A model generated the notes under the pieces. It had not been told where the DNA came from, did not search any database, and saw only the letters and a program-made list of their open reading frames with translations. DNA of 33,825 bases, taken from positions 1 to 33,825 of the forward strand of contig NZ_JAGGOF010000003.1 of the NCBI RefSeq assembly GCF_018614775.1, read 5' to 3'. This stretch comes from Pseudomonas fluorescens (lineage in GTDB: Bacteria; Pseudomonadota; Gammaproteobacteria; Pseudomonadales; Pseudomonadaceae). Positions 15,967 to 23,780 of the stretch are shown here, in pieces; within the stretch, counting starts at the first letter, position 1; each line of letters opens with the position of its first letter. Both the position numbers and the translations under genes were made by a program.

Positions 15967-16866
15967 TCAGCGGGAATCCGAATCCCATAACCAGTCCCAT
16001 AAACCCGGCAGGCGCACTGGCTGGCCGCTGCTCTGGACCGTGCGCGCCAACGCCGCCCGCTCCAGCGACTGGCGCTCGTCATAGAAAGGCTTGGCATCGG
16101 TCCTCACCCCCGTGGCCTGTGCGCTGTCCAGCAGAATCTGCAGGTATTCGCGGGCATGTCGGGCGGTATAACGGTTGATGTCGTGAAACGTCACCACCAC
16201 TGGAATCACCCCGTCCACCACAGGCATCTGTCCGGCTGCGATGCGCTCGCGCACTTCAGAGAGCTGGCGAATCAGATTGATGCGTCGGCGCGGGCTGACT
16301 GTGATGCCCCAGACCTTGCCATCGTTGGCGCTCAGGTCAGTCAGCAGTACATGCATGCCATGACGCTGGTAGGCGGCGAAGGTGCGCCGGTCGTAACTCC
16401 AGAACGGCGGCCGGACCAGGGTCGGCGCTGCCCCGGTAATACTGGCAATATCGTTGCCCCCTTCGACAAGCGACTGCTCCAGCGCCTCAGGATCGAGGAA
16501 CCGGTGATTGGTGTGCCAATGGGTCGCCGTATGAAAAGCCAGCACATGACCTTCGCGCTGCTCACGGTGCATCACCGAGCGGCCGATATGGCTGTCGCCC
16601 GCGCGCGCTGCTCGGGTTTGCAGGAAAAACACCGCTTTGATCCCGCGTTGTACGGGATTACGGGCCAGCGCGTCGAGCACCTCCAGGCTGGGGTTCCACA
16701 AAGAGGACGCGCTGGGACCATCATCGAAGGTCAGTAGGAAGCGGATCGGGGGTTGTTCACGCAAGCGTTGCTCGGTTTGCGGGGTCAGTTCGATGGGCGG
16801 GCCGATGCATCCCGACACACCGATGGCGAGGACTGCAACGACCAGCGCCCTGGCGATGTTTTTCAT
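15967..16866 (-). CDS. Polysaccharide deacetylase-family lipoprotein
   Basis: A 299-residue protein of the NodB-type carbohydrate esterase 4 family, which removes N-acetyl (or similar acyl) groups from sugar polymers. The N terminus is a lipoprotein signal, with lipobox GVSGC ending at Cys20. The metal-binding motif 1 is TFDDGP (46-51, Asp48/Asp49), motif 2 is HTATH (His112/His116), and motif 3 is RPPFWSYD (152-159). All catalytic signatures are present, so it should be active in the periplasm. The C-terminal part from about 240 (YLQILLDS onward) is less typical. Substrate is unknown, and no polysaccharide genes lie beside it. An AAGG ribosome site is upstream of the ATG at 16866. It converges on the sensor kinase. 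Confidence 0.88.
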   Translation of the reverse strand: MKNIARALVVAVLAIGVSGCIGPPIELTPQTEQRLREQPPIRFLLTFDDGPSASSLWNPSLEVLDALARNPVQRGIKAVFFLQTRAARAGDSHIGRSVMHREQREGHVLAFHTATHWHTNHRFLDPEALEQSLVEGGNDIASITGAAPTLVRPPFWSYDRRTFAAYQRHGMHVLLTDLSANDGKVWGITVSPRRRINLIRQLSEVRERIAAGQMPVVDGVIPVVVTFHDINRYTARHAREYLQILLDSAQATGVRTDAKPFYDERQSLERAALARTVQSSGQPVRLPGLWDWLWDSDSR

Positions 16867-17105
16867 GTTTTGCCTTAAAAGAAATGCCGCACTGCCACGC
16901 CTTGAATCCCTGGCCCTCGGTGATGAAGCTCACCTTGGAGAAGGTTAACCGGGTTTGGTTCCTCGCCGCGAGCCCTGCCTGCCTTCACTCTTCAACGTCC
17001 GATGGCCCGCGCGGCTGCCCGGTCTCATTTTGACCGTCTGGAAATCCGATGGAATTTTCCGGGCGCCGCCGTATCCATCCGTATAGGACTAATTAGGGAG
17101 GATTT

Positions 17106-17360
17106 ATGGGCGGGCCATCGCTTTACATCATCGACTATGCGCTTCATGGCGAGCCAAAGTCATTCATCATCCGCGCAGAAGTGATGAATAACTCCGAAGC
17201 TTGGCATTGGGCCAGTTGCGATGCGGGTGTCGGGCGCATACCCAAGTTCGGCCGGGAAAAAGTCAAGCGGGTATCCAAACCCCTTGCGGAGAAATACGGC
17301 ATCACCGACGTACGCTGGCGCGCCAGTGTGGCGCCCACCTGGATCAAGGAGTCCGGCTGA
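17106..17360 (+). CDS. Small conserved pseudomonad protein of unknown function (84 aa)
   Basis: An 84-residue protein, starting MGGPSLYIIDYALHGEPKSF, with the block EAWHWASCDAGVGRIP in the middle and KVKRVSKPLAEKYGI after it. I recall this pattern from small uncharacterised Pseudomonas proteins, possibly the family called DUF6555, but cannot confirm it here. GGGAGG lies 6 bases before the ATG, an excellent ribosome site, which supports expression. No signal peptide or membrane segment. A hairpin at 17459-17473 may end the transcript. Function unknown. Confidence 0.72.
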   Translation: MGGPSLYIIDYALHGEPKSFIIRAEVMNNSEAWHWASCDAGVGRIPKFGREKVKRVSKPLAEKYGITDVRWRASVAPTWIKESG

Positions 17361-17458
17361 TCAGGGAACTTCAACGTTCGGCGTACCGGCTGTCCAGCCG
17401 GGCGCCGGATTCTTCGACAGACCCGAAATGACTCAACTACGCTTAATGAACGGTATGA

Positions 17459-17473
17459 CCCGCCTCTGGCGGG
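17459..17473 (+). terminator. Possible terminator hairpin
   Basis: CCCGCC-TCT-GGCGGG is followed by CTTCGT. It lies 99 bases past the 84-residue gene and just before the next gene, so it may act as a weak terminator. Confidence 0.5.
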
Positions 17474-17510
17474 CTTCGTGCTGCCCCATCAATTCCCATG
17501 GAGGTGCGAC

Positions 17511-17741
17511 ATGTCGGAACAAGAGTCCATCACCACCCTGCTCACCCTGCTGGAGTCACGCCAGGCACGTCTGACGGCGGCCTGCAAGGAAATCGCCGAC
17601 TGGGTCGACCATCAGGGCGGACACCCTACCGCTCTGCGAATTCGTGATCGACTTAATGACATCGAAAAAGACGCCCCGTCGATCCAGAGCGCCCTGACGT
17701 CCCTCAAGCCCATCGAGCGGCCGCTGCCCAGGTTTCGCTGA
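17511..17741 (+). CDS. Small uncharacterised protein (76 aa)
   Basis: A 76-residue protein, mostly helical and polar (MSEQESITTLLTLLESRQAR, then LRIRDRLNDIEKDAPSIQ). GGAGGT lies 6 bases before ATG 17511, which I prefer to an upstream frame from 17478. No membrane segment, no signal peptide, and no family I recognise. It is convergent with the membrane protein gene at 17815. Function unknown. Confidence 0.6.
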   Translation: MSEQESITTLLTLLESRQARLTAACKEIADWVDHQGGHPTALRIRDRLNDIEKDAPSIQSALTSLKPIERPLPRFR

Positions 17742-17771
17742 CAGGCGCCCCTGAACGCAGAAGCTACCAAC

Positions 17772-17793
17772 GGCCACTGGACGACCAGTGACC
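17772..17793. terminator. Hairpin between convergent small genes
   Basis: CACTGG-ACGA-CCAGTG lies between the stops of two convergent small genes. It has no T run and may be only a weak bidirectional terminator. Confidence 0.35.
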
Positions 17794-17814
17794 GGGGACT
17801 CGCATGCCCTTGTG

Positions 17815-18042
17815 CTAGCCCTTGCTGTGTTCCGGCGATGACGGGCCTTCCTTGATGCCCCGCGGTCCGGCCACACCCCAGATAACCAGCCCGAGCACGG
17901 GCAGAATGATCAGTAGCAGCGCCCAGCCGGCCTTGGTGCCGGCCGACTTGTCGCTGCGAAACACGCTGACGATGGCCCACAGGTCCACAAGTAGCAATAG
18001 CACCGCGACGGCAATCCAGAAATAACTGGCTAATTCAGACAT
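17815..18042 (-). CDS. Small membrane protein with PLDc_N-type domain
   Basis: A 75-residue protein with two membrane helices (about 6-27 and 37-57) separated by a basic loop with SDKSAGTKAGWALLL. The pattern DLWAIVSVFRS, then AGWALLLIILPVLGLVIW, then GPRG is that of the phospholipase D nuclease N-terminal (PLDc_N) domain, found alone in many small bacterial membrane proteins. No enzyme activity should be read into it. The ATG at 18042 has AGAGGA upstream. It stands alone on the minus strand next to another small gene. Confidence 0.8.
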   Translation of the reverse strand: MSELASYFWIAVAVLLLLVDLWAIVSVFRSDKSAGTKAGWALLLIILPVLGLVIWGVAGPRGIKEGPSSPEHSKG

Positions 18043-18118
18043 GACCTAATCCTCTTGTCGGTGTAAGGATTAGGCACAACCGTGCGGGGTCCGTTCAAAC
18101 AATCTGCAGGAGCGCCTT

Positions 18119-18304
18119 CTACAGACGCTCGTTAAGATAGGCCACCCACTGCTCATAGGCTTCATGTTGGCGCTGGACGGCCGCTTCCCACGCCGCCCCG
18201 GCCATTTCATGGGTACCAATGAGCGACATCATCTCCGATGTGGCCGTGTCGAGTTCTACCAGAAGCTCCTGGGATCTGACTTTGAAGTCTTCGACAGTGA
18301 TCAT
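18119..18304 (-). CDS. Small uncharacterised protein (61 aa)
   Basis: A 61-residue acidic helical protein (MITVEDFKVRSQELLVELDT, then EMAGAAWEAAVQRQHEAYEQ). GAGAGAAGAG before ATG 18304 is a plausible ribosome site, while the longer frame from 18376 has none. No signal peptide, membrane segment or recognised family. It precedes the PLDc_N-type gene by about 76 bases on the same strand, so the two might share a transcript. Confidence 0.55.
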   Translation of the reverse strand: MITVEDFKVRSQELLVELDTATSEMMSLIGTHEMAGAAWEAAVQRQHEAYEQWVAYLNERL

Positions 18305-18549
18305 CTCTTCTCTCTCCCCGCTGCGTGGGGTTAGCCATCCACCCAACATGGATGCGTTTTTTTTGATCTGATTCATTTTAGGCGATGACCGGTCAATGAC
18401 GTAGCACCGCTTGGCAGCCGCGAGATCGTGTGGAGCCGTTCTCCCATGGCTGCGGTCTTACGGATAAGGCTAAATAGCCACCATGGTGTGCCGGATCTGA
18501 TTATTTCAGTTATATTTCATTTTAATGACAGTCATTGATTGGGCGTGCC

Positions 18550-18912
18550 ATGAAAATTCGAGCGACCGTCATTTGCGAGGAGAACCGCCACATTTTGCTG
18601 GTGCGCAAGCCCAACAGCCGGTGGGCGCTGCCGGGCGGCACGGTCGAACGCGGCGAAACCCACGCCAATGCCGCGATCAGAGAGCTTGCGGAAGAAACCG
18701 GGTTGGGCGCTGAAAACCTGCTTTATCTCATGAGGATCAACGACGGCGACACTGAGCACCACGTGTTCGAAGCTTCGGTCAGCGATTGCCGAGCCGCCAG
18801 GCCGCAGAATGAAATCAGCGATTGCCTCTGGCAACCCCTGGACGCCATTGCGCACCTGCAGATGAAAAAGGGCATGCGGGAGATTCTGGAAGCGTTTCGG
18901 CGACGGCTGTAG
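18550..18912 (+). CDS. Nudix hydrolase (MutT-like)
   Basis: A 120-residue Nudix-family hydrolase, enzymes that cleave nucleoside diphosphates linked to another moiety. The Nudix box is complete: Gly30, Glu36, Arg44, Glu45, Leu46, Glu48, Glu49, Gly51, within GGTVERGETHANAAIRELAE. The enzyme is small and lacks other domains, so its substrate cannot be told. I chose ATG 18550; an upstream start at 18535 would add five residues. It stands alone; upstream of it lies an AT-rich region (18490-18535) likely to hold the promoter. Confidence 0.88.
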   Translation: MKIRATVICEENRHILLVRKPNSRWALPGGTVERGETHANAAIRELAEETGLGAENLLYLMRINDGDTEHHVFEASVSDCRAARPQNEISDCLWQPLDAIAHLQMKKGMREILEAFRRRL

Positions 18913-18945
18913 GCTTGGGCGGTGGGGTGACAATGAACGCGCAAA

Positions 18946-18984
18946 CAAAAAGGGTTGCATGAGATATATCATGCAACCCTTTGT
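18946..18984 (-). terminator. Terminator after tRNA-Leu
   Basis: Read on the minus strand, AAAGGGTTGCATG pairs with CATGCAACCCTTT around an ATATATCT-type loop and ends in T-rich sequence. It lies just past the CCA of tRNA-Leu and near the stop of the convergent Nudix gene, so it may serve both. Confidence 0.88.
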
Positions 18985-18988
18985 TATA

Positions 18989-19075
18989 TGGTGCCCGAAG
19001 CCGGAATCGAACCGGCACGCCCTTACGAGCGGGGGATTTTAAGTCCCATGCGTCTACCAGTTTCGCCATTCGGGC
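18989..19075 (-). tRNA. leuX: tRNA-Leu (anticodon UAA)
   Basis: An 87-base type II tRNA with encoded CCA (18989-18991). The acceptor begins GCCCGAA and ends TTCGGGC, the anticodon loop CTTAAAA carries TAA at 19039-19041, and the T-loop is TTCGATT. Second in a minus-strand pair after tRNA-Cys. Confidence 0.97.
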
Positions 19076-19224
19076 GGTAGCGCGGTGTCGCCTGCGAAGA
19101 CTGGCAAGATGGAGTTGCCAGGATCGAGGCGGGTATAGCAAGAGGAGGGAATATATACATCCCTCCCCGGTGAAGCAAGGTCAGGCATGTCCTTTTCAAG
19201 ACAAAACCATCAATGTCTGAAAAC

Positions 19225-19262
19225 AAAAAAGCCCTGTAGATCATGGATCTACAGGGCTTTTT
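19225..19262 (-). terminator. Terminator between tRNA-Cys and tRNA-Leu
   Basis: A 16-bp-scale stem, AGCCCTGTAGAT pairing with ATCTACAGGGCT around CATGG, with T and A runs on both sides. It lies 5 bases past tRNA-Cys, so it should separate that gene from tRNA-Leu, 150 bases downstream. Confidence 0.88.
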
Positions 19263-19267
19263 GAAAG

Positions 19268-19341
19268 TGGAGGCCGAAGTCGGAATCGAACCGGCGTAGG
19301 TGGATTTGCAATCCACTGCATAACCATTTTGCTATTCGGCC
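19268..19341 (-). tRNA. cysT: tRNA-Cys (anticodon GCA)
   Basis: A 74-base tRNA with encoded CCA. The acceptor GGCCGAA pairs with TTCGGCC, anticodon GCA is at 19307-19309 between stem arms TGGAT/ATCCA, and the T-loop is TTCGATT. Confidence 0.97.
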
Positions 19342-19466
19342 TCAGGACGCCTGATGCATACAGCCACATCAACCGGTACAAACCTGATCAGGGATAGGCC
19401 TCTGAGAAGCGCTATCTCCTTGAAAACATTGAGATTTTTTATGCCTCAGTGCGTTCGATGGGCGCA

Positions 19467-19495
19467 ATTATGTACTCATTTGGCTAGACTGACAA
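19467..19495 (-). promoter_or_regulatory. Sigma-70 promoter for the tRNA-Cys unit
   Basis: On the minus strand, TTGTCA (19490-19495) and CATAAT (19467-19472) are 17 bases apart, followed by a GC-rich TGCGCCC discriminator. It lies about 125 bases before tRNA-Cys, so the primary transcript would have a long 5' leader. Confidence 0.6.
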
Positions 19496-19632
19496 CCCCT
19501 TGATTTCAAAAAAAATTTAGCGCTTCGCTCCAATACAGGGCTATCACGAGTGGTCGCAGCCCAGAGCCATTATGGGTACCATACCGGTCTTCCTTCGCCA
19601 TCCTTCGGCGACCTGCCGAATAAGCCGACTCC

Positions 19633-20412
19633 ATGCCTTTTGAACTCAGCGTTGACCTCACTACCCTCGCTATCCTCATTGCTGTCGCGTTCCTTGCCGG
19701 TTTCATCGATGCCATTGCCGGTGGCGGTGGCCTGCTGACCACGCCTGCGCTGCTGACGGCTGGCCTGCCACCGCATCTGGTGCTGGGTACCAACAAACTC
19801 AGCTCGACCTTTGGCTCGGCCACGGCCAGTTTCACCTTCTATCGGCGCAAGCTGTTCCATCCGCGGCAGTGGACCCACGCCTTGGTCGGCACGCTGGTAG
19901 GCGCCTTGACCGGCGCGATCGTCGCCCATTACCTGCCTGCCGAATGGCTGAACAAGATGCTGCCGGTAATCGTCTTCGCCTGTGGCCTGTACTTGCTGTT
20001 CGGTGGCACGCCCAAGGCGCCCCTGGACAGCGATGCGCCGATCAAGAAGAAATGGCAGTCTTCCCAGGGCTTCAGCCTGGGTTTTTATGACGGCGTGGCC
20101 GGCCCGGGTACCGGGGCATTCTGGACGGTCAGCAGCCTGCTGCTCTACCCGATCGACCTGGTCAAGGCCAGTGGCGTGGCCCGCAGCATGAACTTCGTCA
20201 GTAACATCGCGGCGCTGTCGGTGTTCATTTTCTCCGGGCAAGTGGACTGGGTCATCGGCCTGAGCATGGGCCTGTCGGTGATGGCGGGCGCCTTCTTCGG
20301 TGCTCGCACCGCCATCAGCGGCGGCGCCAAGTTCATCCGGCCGGTGTTCATCACCGTGGTGCTGGGCCTGACCGTGCGCCTAGCCTGGCAGCACTGGTTC
20401 AGCGTGGCCTAA
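19633..20412 (+). CDS. TauE/SafE-family membrane permease
   Basis: A 259-residue integral membrane protein of the TauE/SafE family, putative exporters of sulfite, sulfoacetate or related anions. It has about seven to eight membrane helices and two half-repeats. The signatures are [20 protein letters not shown] (20-39), [20 protein letters not shown] (51-70), [13 protein letters not shown] and [14 protein letters not shown] in the second half. The ATG at 19633 has only a weak upstream ribosome site. The last 33 bases overlap the convergent nudC gene. The true substrate is unknown, and no sulfonate genes are beside it. Confidence 0.9.
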   Translation: MPFELSVDLTTLAILIAVAFLAGFIDAIAGGGGLLTTPALLTAGLPPHLVLGTNKLSSTFGSATASFTFYRRKLFHPRQWTHALVGTLVGALTGAIVAHYLPAEWLNKMLPVIVFACGLYLLFGGTPKAPLDSDAPIKKKWQSSQGFSLGFYDGVAGPGTGAFWTVSSLLLYPIDLVKASGVARSMNFVSNIAALSVFIFSGQVDWVIGLSMGLSVMAGAFFGARTAISGGAKFIRPVFITVVLGLTVRLAWQHWFSVA

Positions 20413-21210
20413 GCGCCGCGCCAGGTAGAGGTCGATGAGGTAGCGCGCGATGGAGCGCGAGGCTGGCAACGGCGGCAGGTCATGGACGTTGAACCACTGG
20501 GCGTCCTCGATTTCATCCTCCTGGGGCACGATGTCGCCACTGGCGTATTCGGCATGGAAGCCGAGCATCATCGAATGGGGAAACGGCCAGCACTGGCTAC
20601 CCACGTACTGAATGTTCTTCACCTCGATGCTGACTTCTTCGCGCACCTCGCGAACCAGACATTCCTCGGCTGATTCACCGGGCTCGGCAAATCCCGCCAG
20701 GGTGCTGTAGACACCGCTGACGAAACGCGGTGAACGCGCGAGCAGGACTTCATCGCCACGGGTGATCAGCACGATCATGCTTGGCGAAATCCGCGGGTAA
20801 TGGCGCAAGTCACAGGCATCACAGTACATGGCCCGTTCCCGCGGGATCTGGCCCATGCCCTTGCCGCAACTGCCGCAGAAGCGATGCTCGCGGGCCCAGG
20901 TGCCGATCTGCGCCGCGTAGCCCAGCACTTTGTAGAGCGTGTGGTCACCTTCGAGCATGAACGCCCGCAGGCCTTTCCAGTTGCAGCCCGGCACCTCCAG
21001 CGCGCTGTGCAGTTCCAGCAGGTAGACCGGCTCGCCATCCAGGTGGCCGATGCCGTGCTCGGCCAGGATCGACATGTCCTGGCGCTTGAGCCATTCGCGG
21101 GGAAACAGTGCGCCGTTGTCATCGAACAGGAAGCCTTCGGAGCTGCGCGCCACCGCCCAGCCGCCAGGAAGATCGGTATCGAGTACTGCGGTGGTCCAGC
21201 GTGAAGTCAT
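20380..21210 (-). CDS. nudC: NAD+ diphosphatase NudC
   Basis: NudC cleaves NAD(H) into NMN(H) and AMP and, in E. coli, removes NAD caps from RNA. The 276-residue product has an N-terminal domain, a zinc site with Cys112, Cys115, Cys130 and Cys133, a Nudix box (173-195, [20 protein letters not shown]) and the subfamily motif SQCWPFPHS (205-213), in which Cys replaces the usual Pro of SQPWPFPxS, a change I believe is common in pseudomonads. It starts 6 bases after the crotonase gene on the same strand, so they are likely cotranscribed. Its end overlaps the convergent permease gene by 33 bases. Confidence 0.95.
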   Translation of the reverse strand: MTSRWTTAVLDTDLPGGWAVARSSEGFLFDDNGALFPREWLKRQDMSILAEHGIGHLDGEPVYLLELHSALEVPGCNWKGLRAFMLEGDHTLYKVLGYAAQIGTWAREHRFCGSCGKGMGQIPRERAMYCDACDLRHYPRISPSMIVLITRGDEVLLARSPRFVSGVYSTLAGFAEPGESAEECLVREVREEVSIEVKNIQYVGSQCWPFPHSMMLGFHAEYASGDIVPQEDEIEDAQWFNVHDLPPLPASRSIARYLIDLYLARRLGHAEPVLPG

Positions 21211-21216
21211 GATCGG

Positions 21217-22029
21217 TCAATCCAGAAATTCGGGTTTCTGTTTGCTCATATGGGCGGCCATGGCCACGCGCAGGTCAGTCGATTGCAGCATGGAGGCGTT
21301 CCACGTGGCGACGTACTCCAGCCCGTCGTCGATGCGGTGGTCGCGCATATAGCTGATCATTTCCTTGGTGCCGGTCACGGCAATCGGCGACTTCGCGGCG
21401 ATTTCCCGGGCGATGCCCATCACGCCGTCGAGCAGGCTGGCGGCATCACTGTAGACACGATTGACCAGGCCGATGTTGCGCGCTTCGTCGGCACCAAAGT
21501 TACGCCCCGTATAAGCGAGTTCACGCAGCATGCCGTCCCCGATGATCCGGGGCAAGCGTTGCAATGTGCCAACATCGGCGGCCATGCCGATATCGATTTC
21601 CTTGATGGAGAACTGGGCGTCCTCGGCAGCGTAACGCATGTCGCAGGCCGAGATCAGGTCGATGGCGCCGCCCAGGCAATAGCCCTGGATCGCCGCCAGC
21701 ACCGGTTTGCGGCAGTTGTCCACGGCGTTGAACGACGCTTGCAACTGCAGGATCTTGCGCCGCAGCAGGCGTGCATTGCGACCCACGTCCTTGCCCAACT
21801 CATTGGCGACGCCCGCGAGCATCATCAGGTCGATCCCTGAGGAAAAGTGCTTGCCGGCACCACTCAATACCACCACCCGGGCTTCGTCGGTGTCGTCGAT
21901 CCATTGGAAGATCTCGATGATCTCGCTCCAGAACGCAGCGTTCATCGCGTTGATCTTTTCTGGCCGGTTGATCTGCACATGGGCGATGTTGTCTACAAGT
22001 TCGACATTGAACGCTTGGTATTGCGGCAT
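21217..22029 (-). CDS. Crotonase of the delta3,5-delta2,4-dienoyl-CoA isomerase type
   Basis: A 270-residue enoyl-CoA hydratase/isomerase-family protein. Its residues fit eukaryotic ECH1: Asp124 in GGAIDLISACDMRY, Glu144 in IKEIDIG and Asp152 in AADVGTLQRLP have the same 20- and 8-residue spacings as Asp176, Glu196 and Asp204 of rat ECH1, which moves double bonds in dienoyl-CoA during oxidation of unsaturated fatty acids. The family blocks SKSPIAVTG and DGLEYVATWNASMLQS also resemble it. No peroxisomal or mitochondrial features apply here. The isomerase activity is inferred. It precedes nudC by 6 bases. Confidence 0.85.
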   Translation of the reverse strand: MPQYQAFNVELVDNIAHVQINRPEKINAMNAAFWSEIIEIFQWIDDTDEARVVVLSGAGKHFSSGIDLMMLAGVANELGKDVGRNARLLRRKILQLQASFNAVDNCRKPVLAAIQGYCLGGAIDLISACDMRYAAEDAQFSIKEIDIGMAADVGTLQRLPRIIGDGMLRELAYTGRNFGADEARNIGLVNRVYSDAASLLDGVMGIAREIAAKSPIAVTGTKEMISYMRDHRIDDGLEYVATWNASMLQSTDLRVAMAAHMSKQKPEFLD

Positions 22030-22189
22030 GGCAGTGATCCTTTACCGGCTGAAAAGAGGCTTGAACTATAACAAGCCATTGAGACGGGACGTAGACAGTG
22101 CATCGGCCAAAAGCGGGACCTGGCCGCATGCACCCTGAGCAGCATGGCTACAGCAGGATAGGCAGGACCTGGAACTTCAGACCTCGATC

Positions 22190-22281
22190 TGTGGGAGCAC
22201 AGCTTGCTCGCGAGGGGCCAGCAGCCATGAGATTCCGGGGGGCCGGAGCATTGCCGTCGCGAGCAAGCTTTGCTCCCACAG
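22190..22281. repeat. REP doublet (REPIN-like)
   Basis: Two REP copies in inverted orientation: TGTGGGAGCACAGCTTGCTC at 22190-22215 and its counterpart TCGCGAGCAAGCTTTGCTCC at 22256-22281, with a 40-base spacer. Together they could form one long hairpin between the crotonase gene and the end of opmB. Confidence 0.85.
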
Positions 22282-22307
22282 GTGTTCTGCAAAACTATCT
22301 CCTACAG

Positions 22308-23780
22308 TCAGCGCGCCTCCATGCGCCCATCCCAGCCGCCACCCAGCGCGGCGATCAACTGCACGCTGGCAATCAAGCGGCTCTGTTGCAGGGCCAGCAC
22401 GCTGCGCTCGTTGCTCAAGGCGGTGGCCTGTACGGTCACCACGTCGAGATAGGCGATCAGCCCGGCCTTGTACTGGTTCTGCGTAAGGCGCAGGGATTCG
22501 CGGGCGGCATCGAGGGCTTCCTGGCGTACCCGGGCCTCGTCCTCCAGGACCTTGAGCTGGATCATGTAGTTTTCCACCTCGCGAAAGCCATCGAGCACGG
22601 TCTGGCGATAGGTGGCGACGGTCTGGTCGTAGGCGGCGACGCTACGGTCGACTTCCGCCGAACGCTGACCACCGTCGAACAGGGTCATAGCCAGTTGCGG
22701 CCCCACCGACCAGAAGCGGTTCGGCACGCTGACCCAGTTGTCGTAGGTACTGCTGCTATAGCCGCCGCTGAGGCTCAGGGTCAGGTCCGGGTAATACGCC
22801 GCCTTGGCCACGCCAATGTTGGCGTTGGCGGCCATCACCGAACGCTCTGCCGAAGCAATATCCGGTCGCCGTTCAAGCAATTGCGACGGCAGCGCCACGG
22901 GGATCTGCGGCAGGTCCGGGACGTCCTGGGTTTCCGCCAGATTGAACTCGGCGGGCGGCAAGCCCATCAGTACCGCAATGGCGTTTTCGAACTGGGCGCG
23001 CTGCCAGATCAGGTCGATCAGGTCGGCCTGGGTGGTCTTGAGCTGGTTTTGGGCCTGGGCCACCGCATCCTTGCCGGACACGCCGGCGCGGTACTGGTTT
23101 TCGGTCATTTTCAGCGAACGCTGGTAGTTGTCGACCGTGCTTTGCAGCAAGCGCTTCTGTTGGTCGATCACCCGAAGTTGCAGGTAATTCTGCACCAGTT
23201 CCGATTGCTGGCTCAGGCGCATGGCGGCCAGGTCGGCGAAACTGGCTTGTGCGCTCGCCTCGTCGGCTTCCAGGGTACGACGCAGCTTGCCCCAGACGTC
23301 CGCTTCCCAGCTGACGCCGGCCTGGGCGCTGTAAGTGTCGCGGATGCCACTGGACGAACTGCTCAGGCTCGAACTGCTGCTGCCGGTGCCCTGGCTGGAG
23401 CGGTTCTTGCCCACGGTCAGGTCCACGGTTGGAAAAAACGCGCCACGGGCACTGCGCACCAGTGCCCGGGCCTGCCGATATTGCGCTTCGGCCTGGGCCA
23501 CCGTCTGGTTGGAGGTGTTGAGTTTTTCCACCAGGCCATTGAGTTGCGCATCACCGTACAACTCCCACCAGGCGCCACGGGCCAAGGCATCGCTGGGATT
23601 GGCCTGGCGCCAGCCCTGGGCTTGTTTGTACTGCGCCGGTTCGGCCGCTGGCGGACGCTGGTAATCCGGACCGATGGCGCAGGCACTGAGCATCGCCACG
23701 CACAGCGCCAGGCTCAGCACCCGGGAGCCACGGGCGGTCGCCAACACGGCGGCAAGATTGAAAAGCGAACGGTCGGTCAT
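22308..23780 (-). CDS. opmB: Outer-membrane efflux channel OpmB (OprM/TolC family)
   Basis: OpmB is the outer-membrane duct of the MuxABC-OpmB tripartite pump. The 490-residue product is a lipoprotein (lipobox LSAC, Cys34, followed by AIGPDYQRP) with two OEP repeats: the first near 80-260, including GVSWEADVWGKLRRTLEADE, the second near 290-480, including LLERRPDIASAERSVMAANA and FREVENYMIQLKVLE. The serine-rich stretch at about 130-142 is a loop expected to be extracellular. ATG 23780 overlaps the muxC stop by four bases. Last gene of the operon, with a REP doublet immediately after. Confidence 0.94.
   Translation of the reverse strand: MTDRSLFNLAAVLATARGSRVLSLALCVAMLSACAIGPDYQRPPAAEPAQYKQAQGWRQANPSDALARGAWWELYGDAQLNGLVEKLNTSNQTVAQAEAQYRQARALVRSARGAFFPTVDLTVGKNRSSQGTGSSSSSLSSSSSGIRDTYSAQAGVSWEADVWGKLRRTLEADEASAQASFADLAAMRLSQQSELVQNYLQLRVIDQQKRLLQSTVDNYQRSLKMTENQYRAGVSGKDAVAQAQNQLKTTQADLIDLIWQRAQFENAIAVLMGLPPAEFNLAETQDVPDLPQIPVALPSQLLERRPDIASAERSVMAANANIGVAKAAYYPDLTLSLSGGYSSSTYDNWVSVPNRFWSVGPQLAMTLFDGGQRSAEVDRSVAAYDQTVATYRQTVLDGFREVENYMIQLKVLEDEARVRQEALDAARESLRLTQNQYKAGLIAYLDVVTVQATALSNERSVLALQQSRLIASVQLIAALGGGWDGRMEAR

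Noticed and set aside
14190..16097. 635-codon minus-strand ORF opposite the sensor kinase
   Set aside because: The kinase frame carries all catalytic motifs; the opposite frame is a codon-bias shadow.
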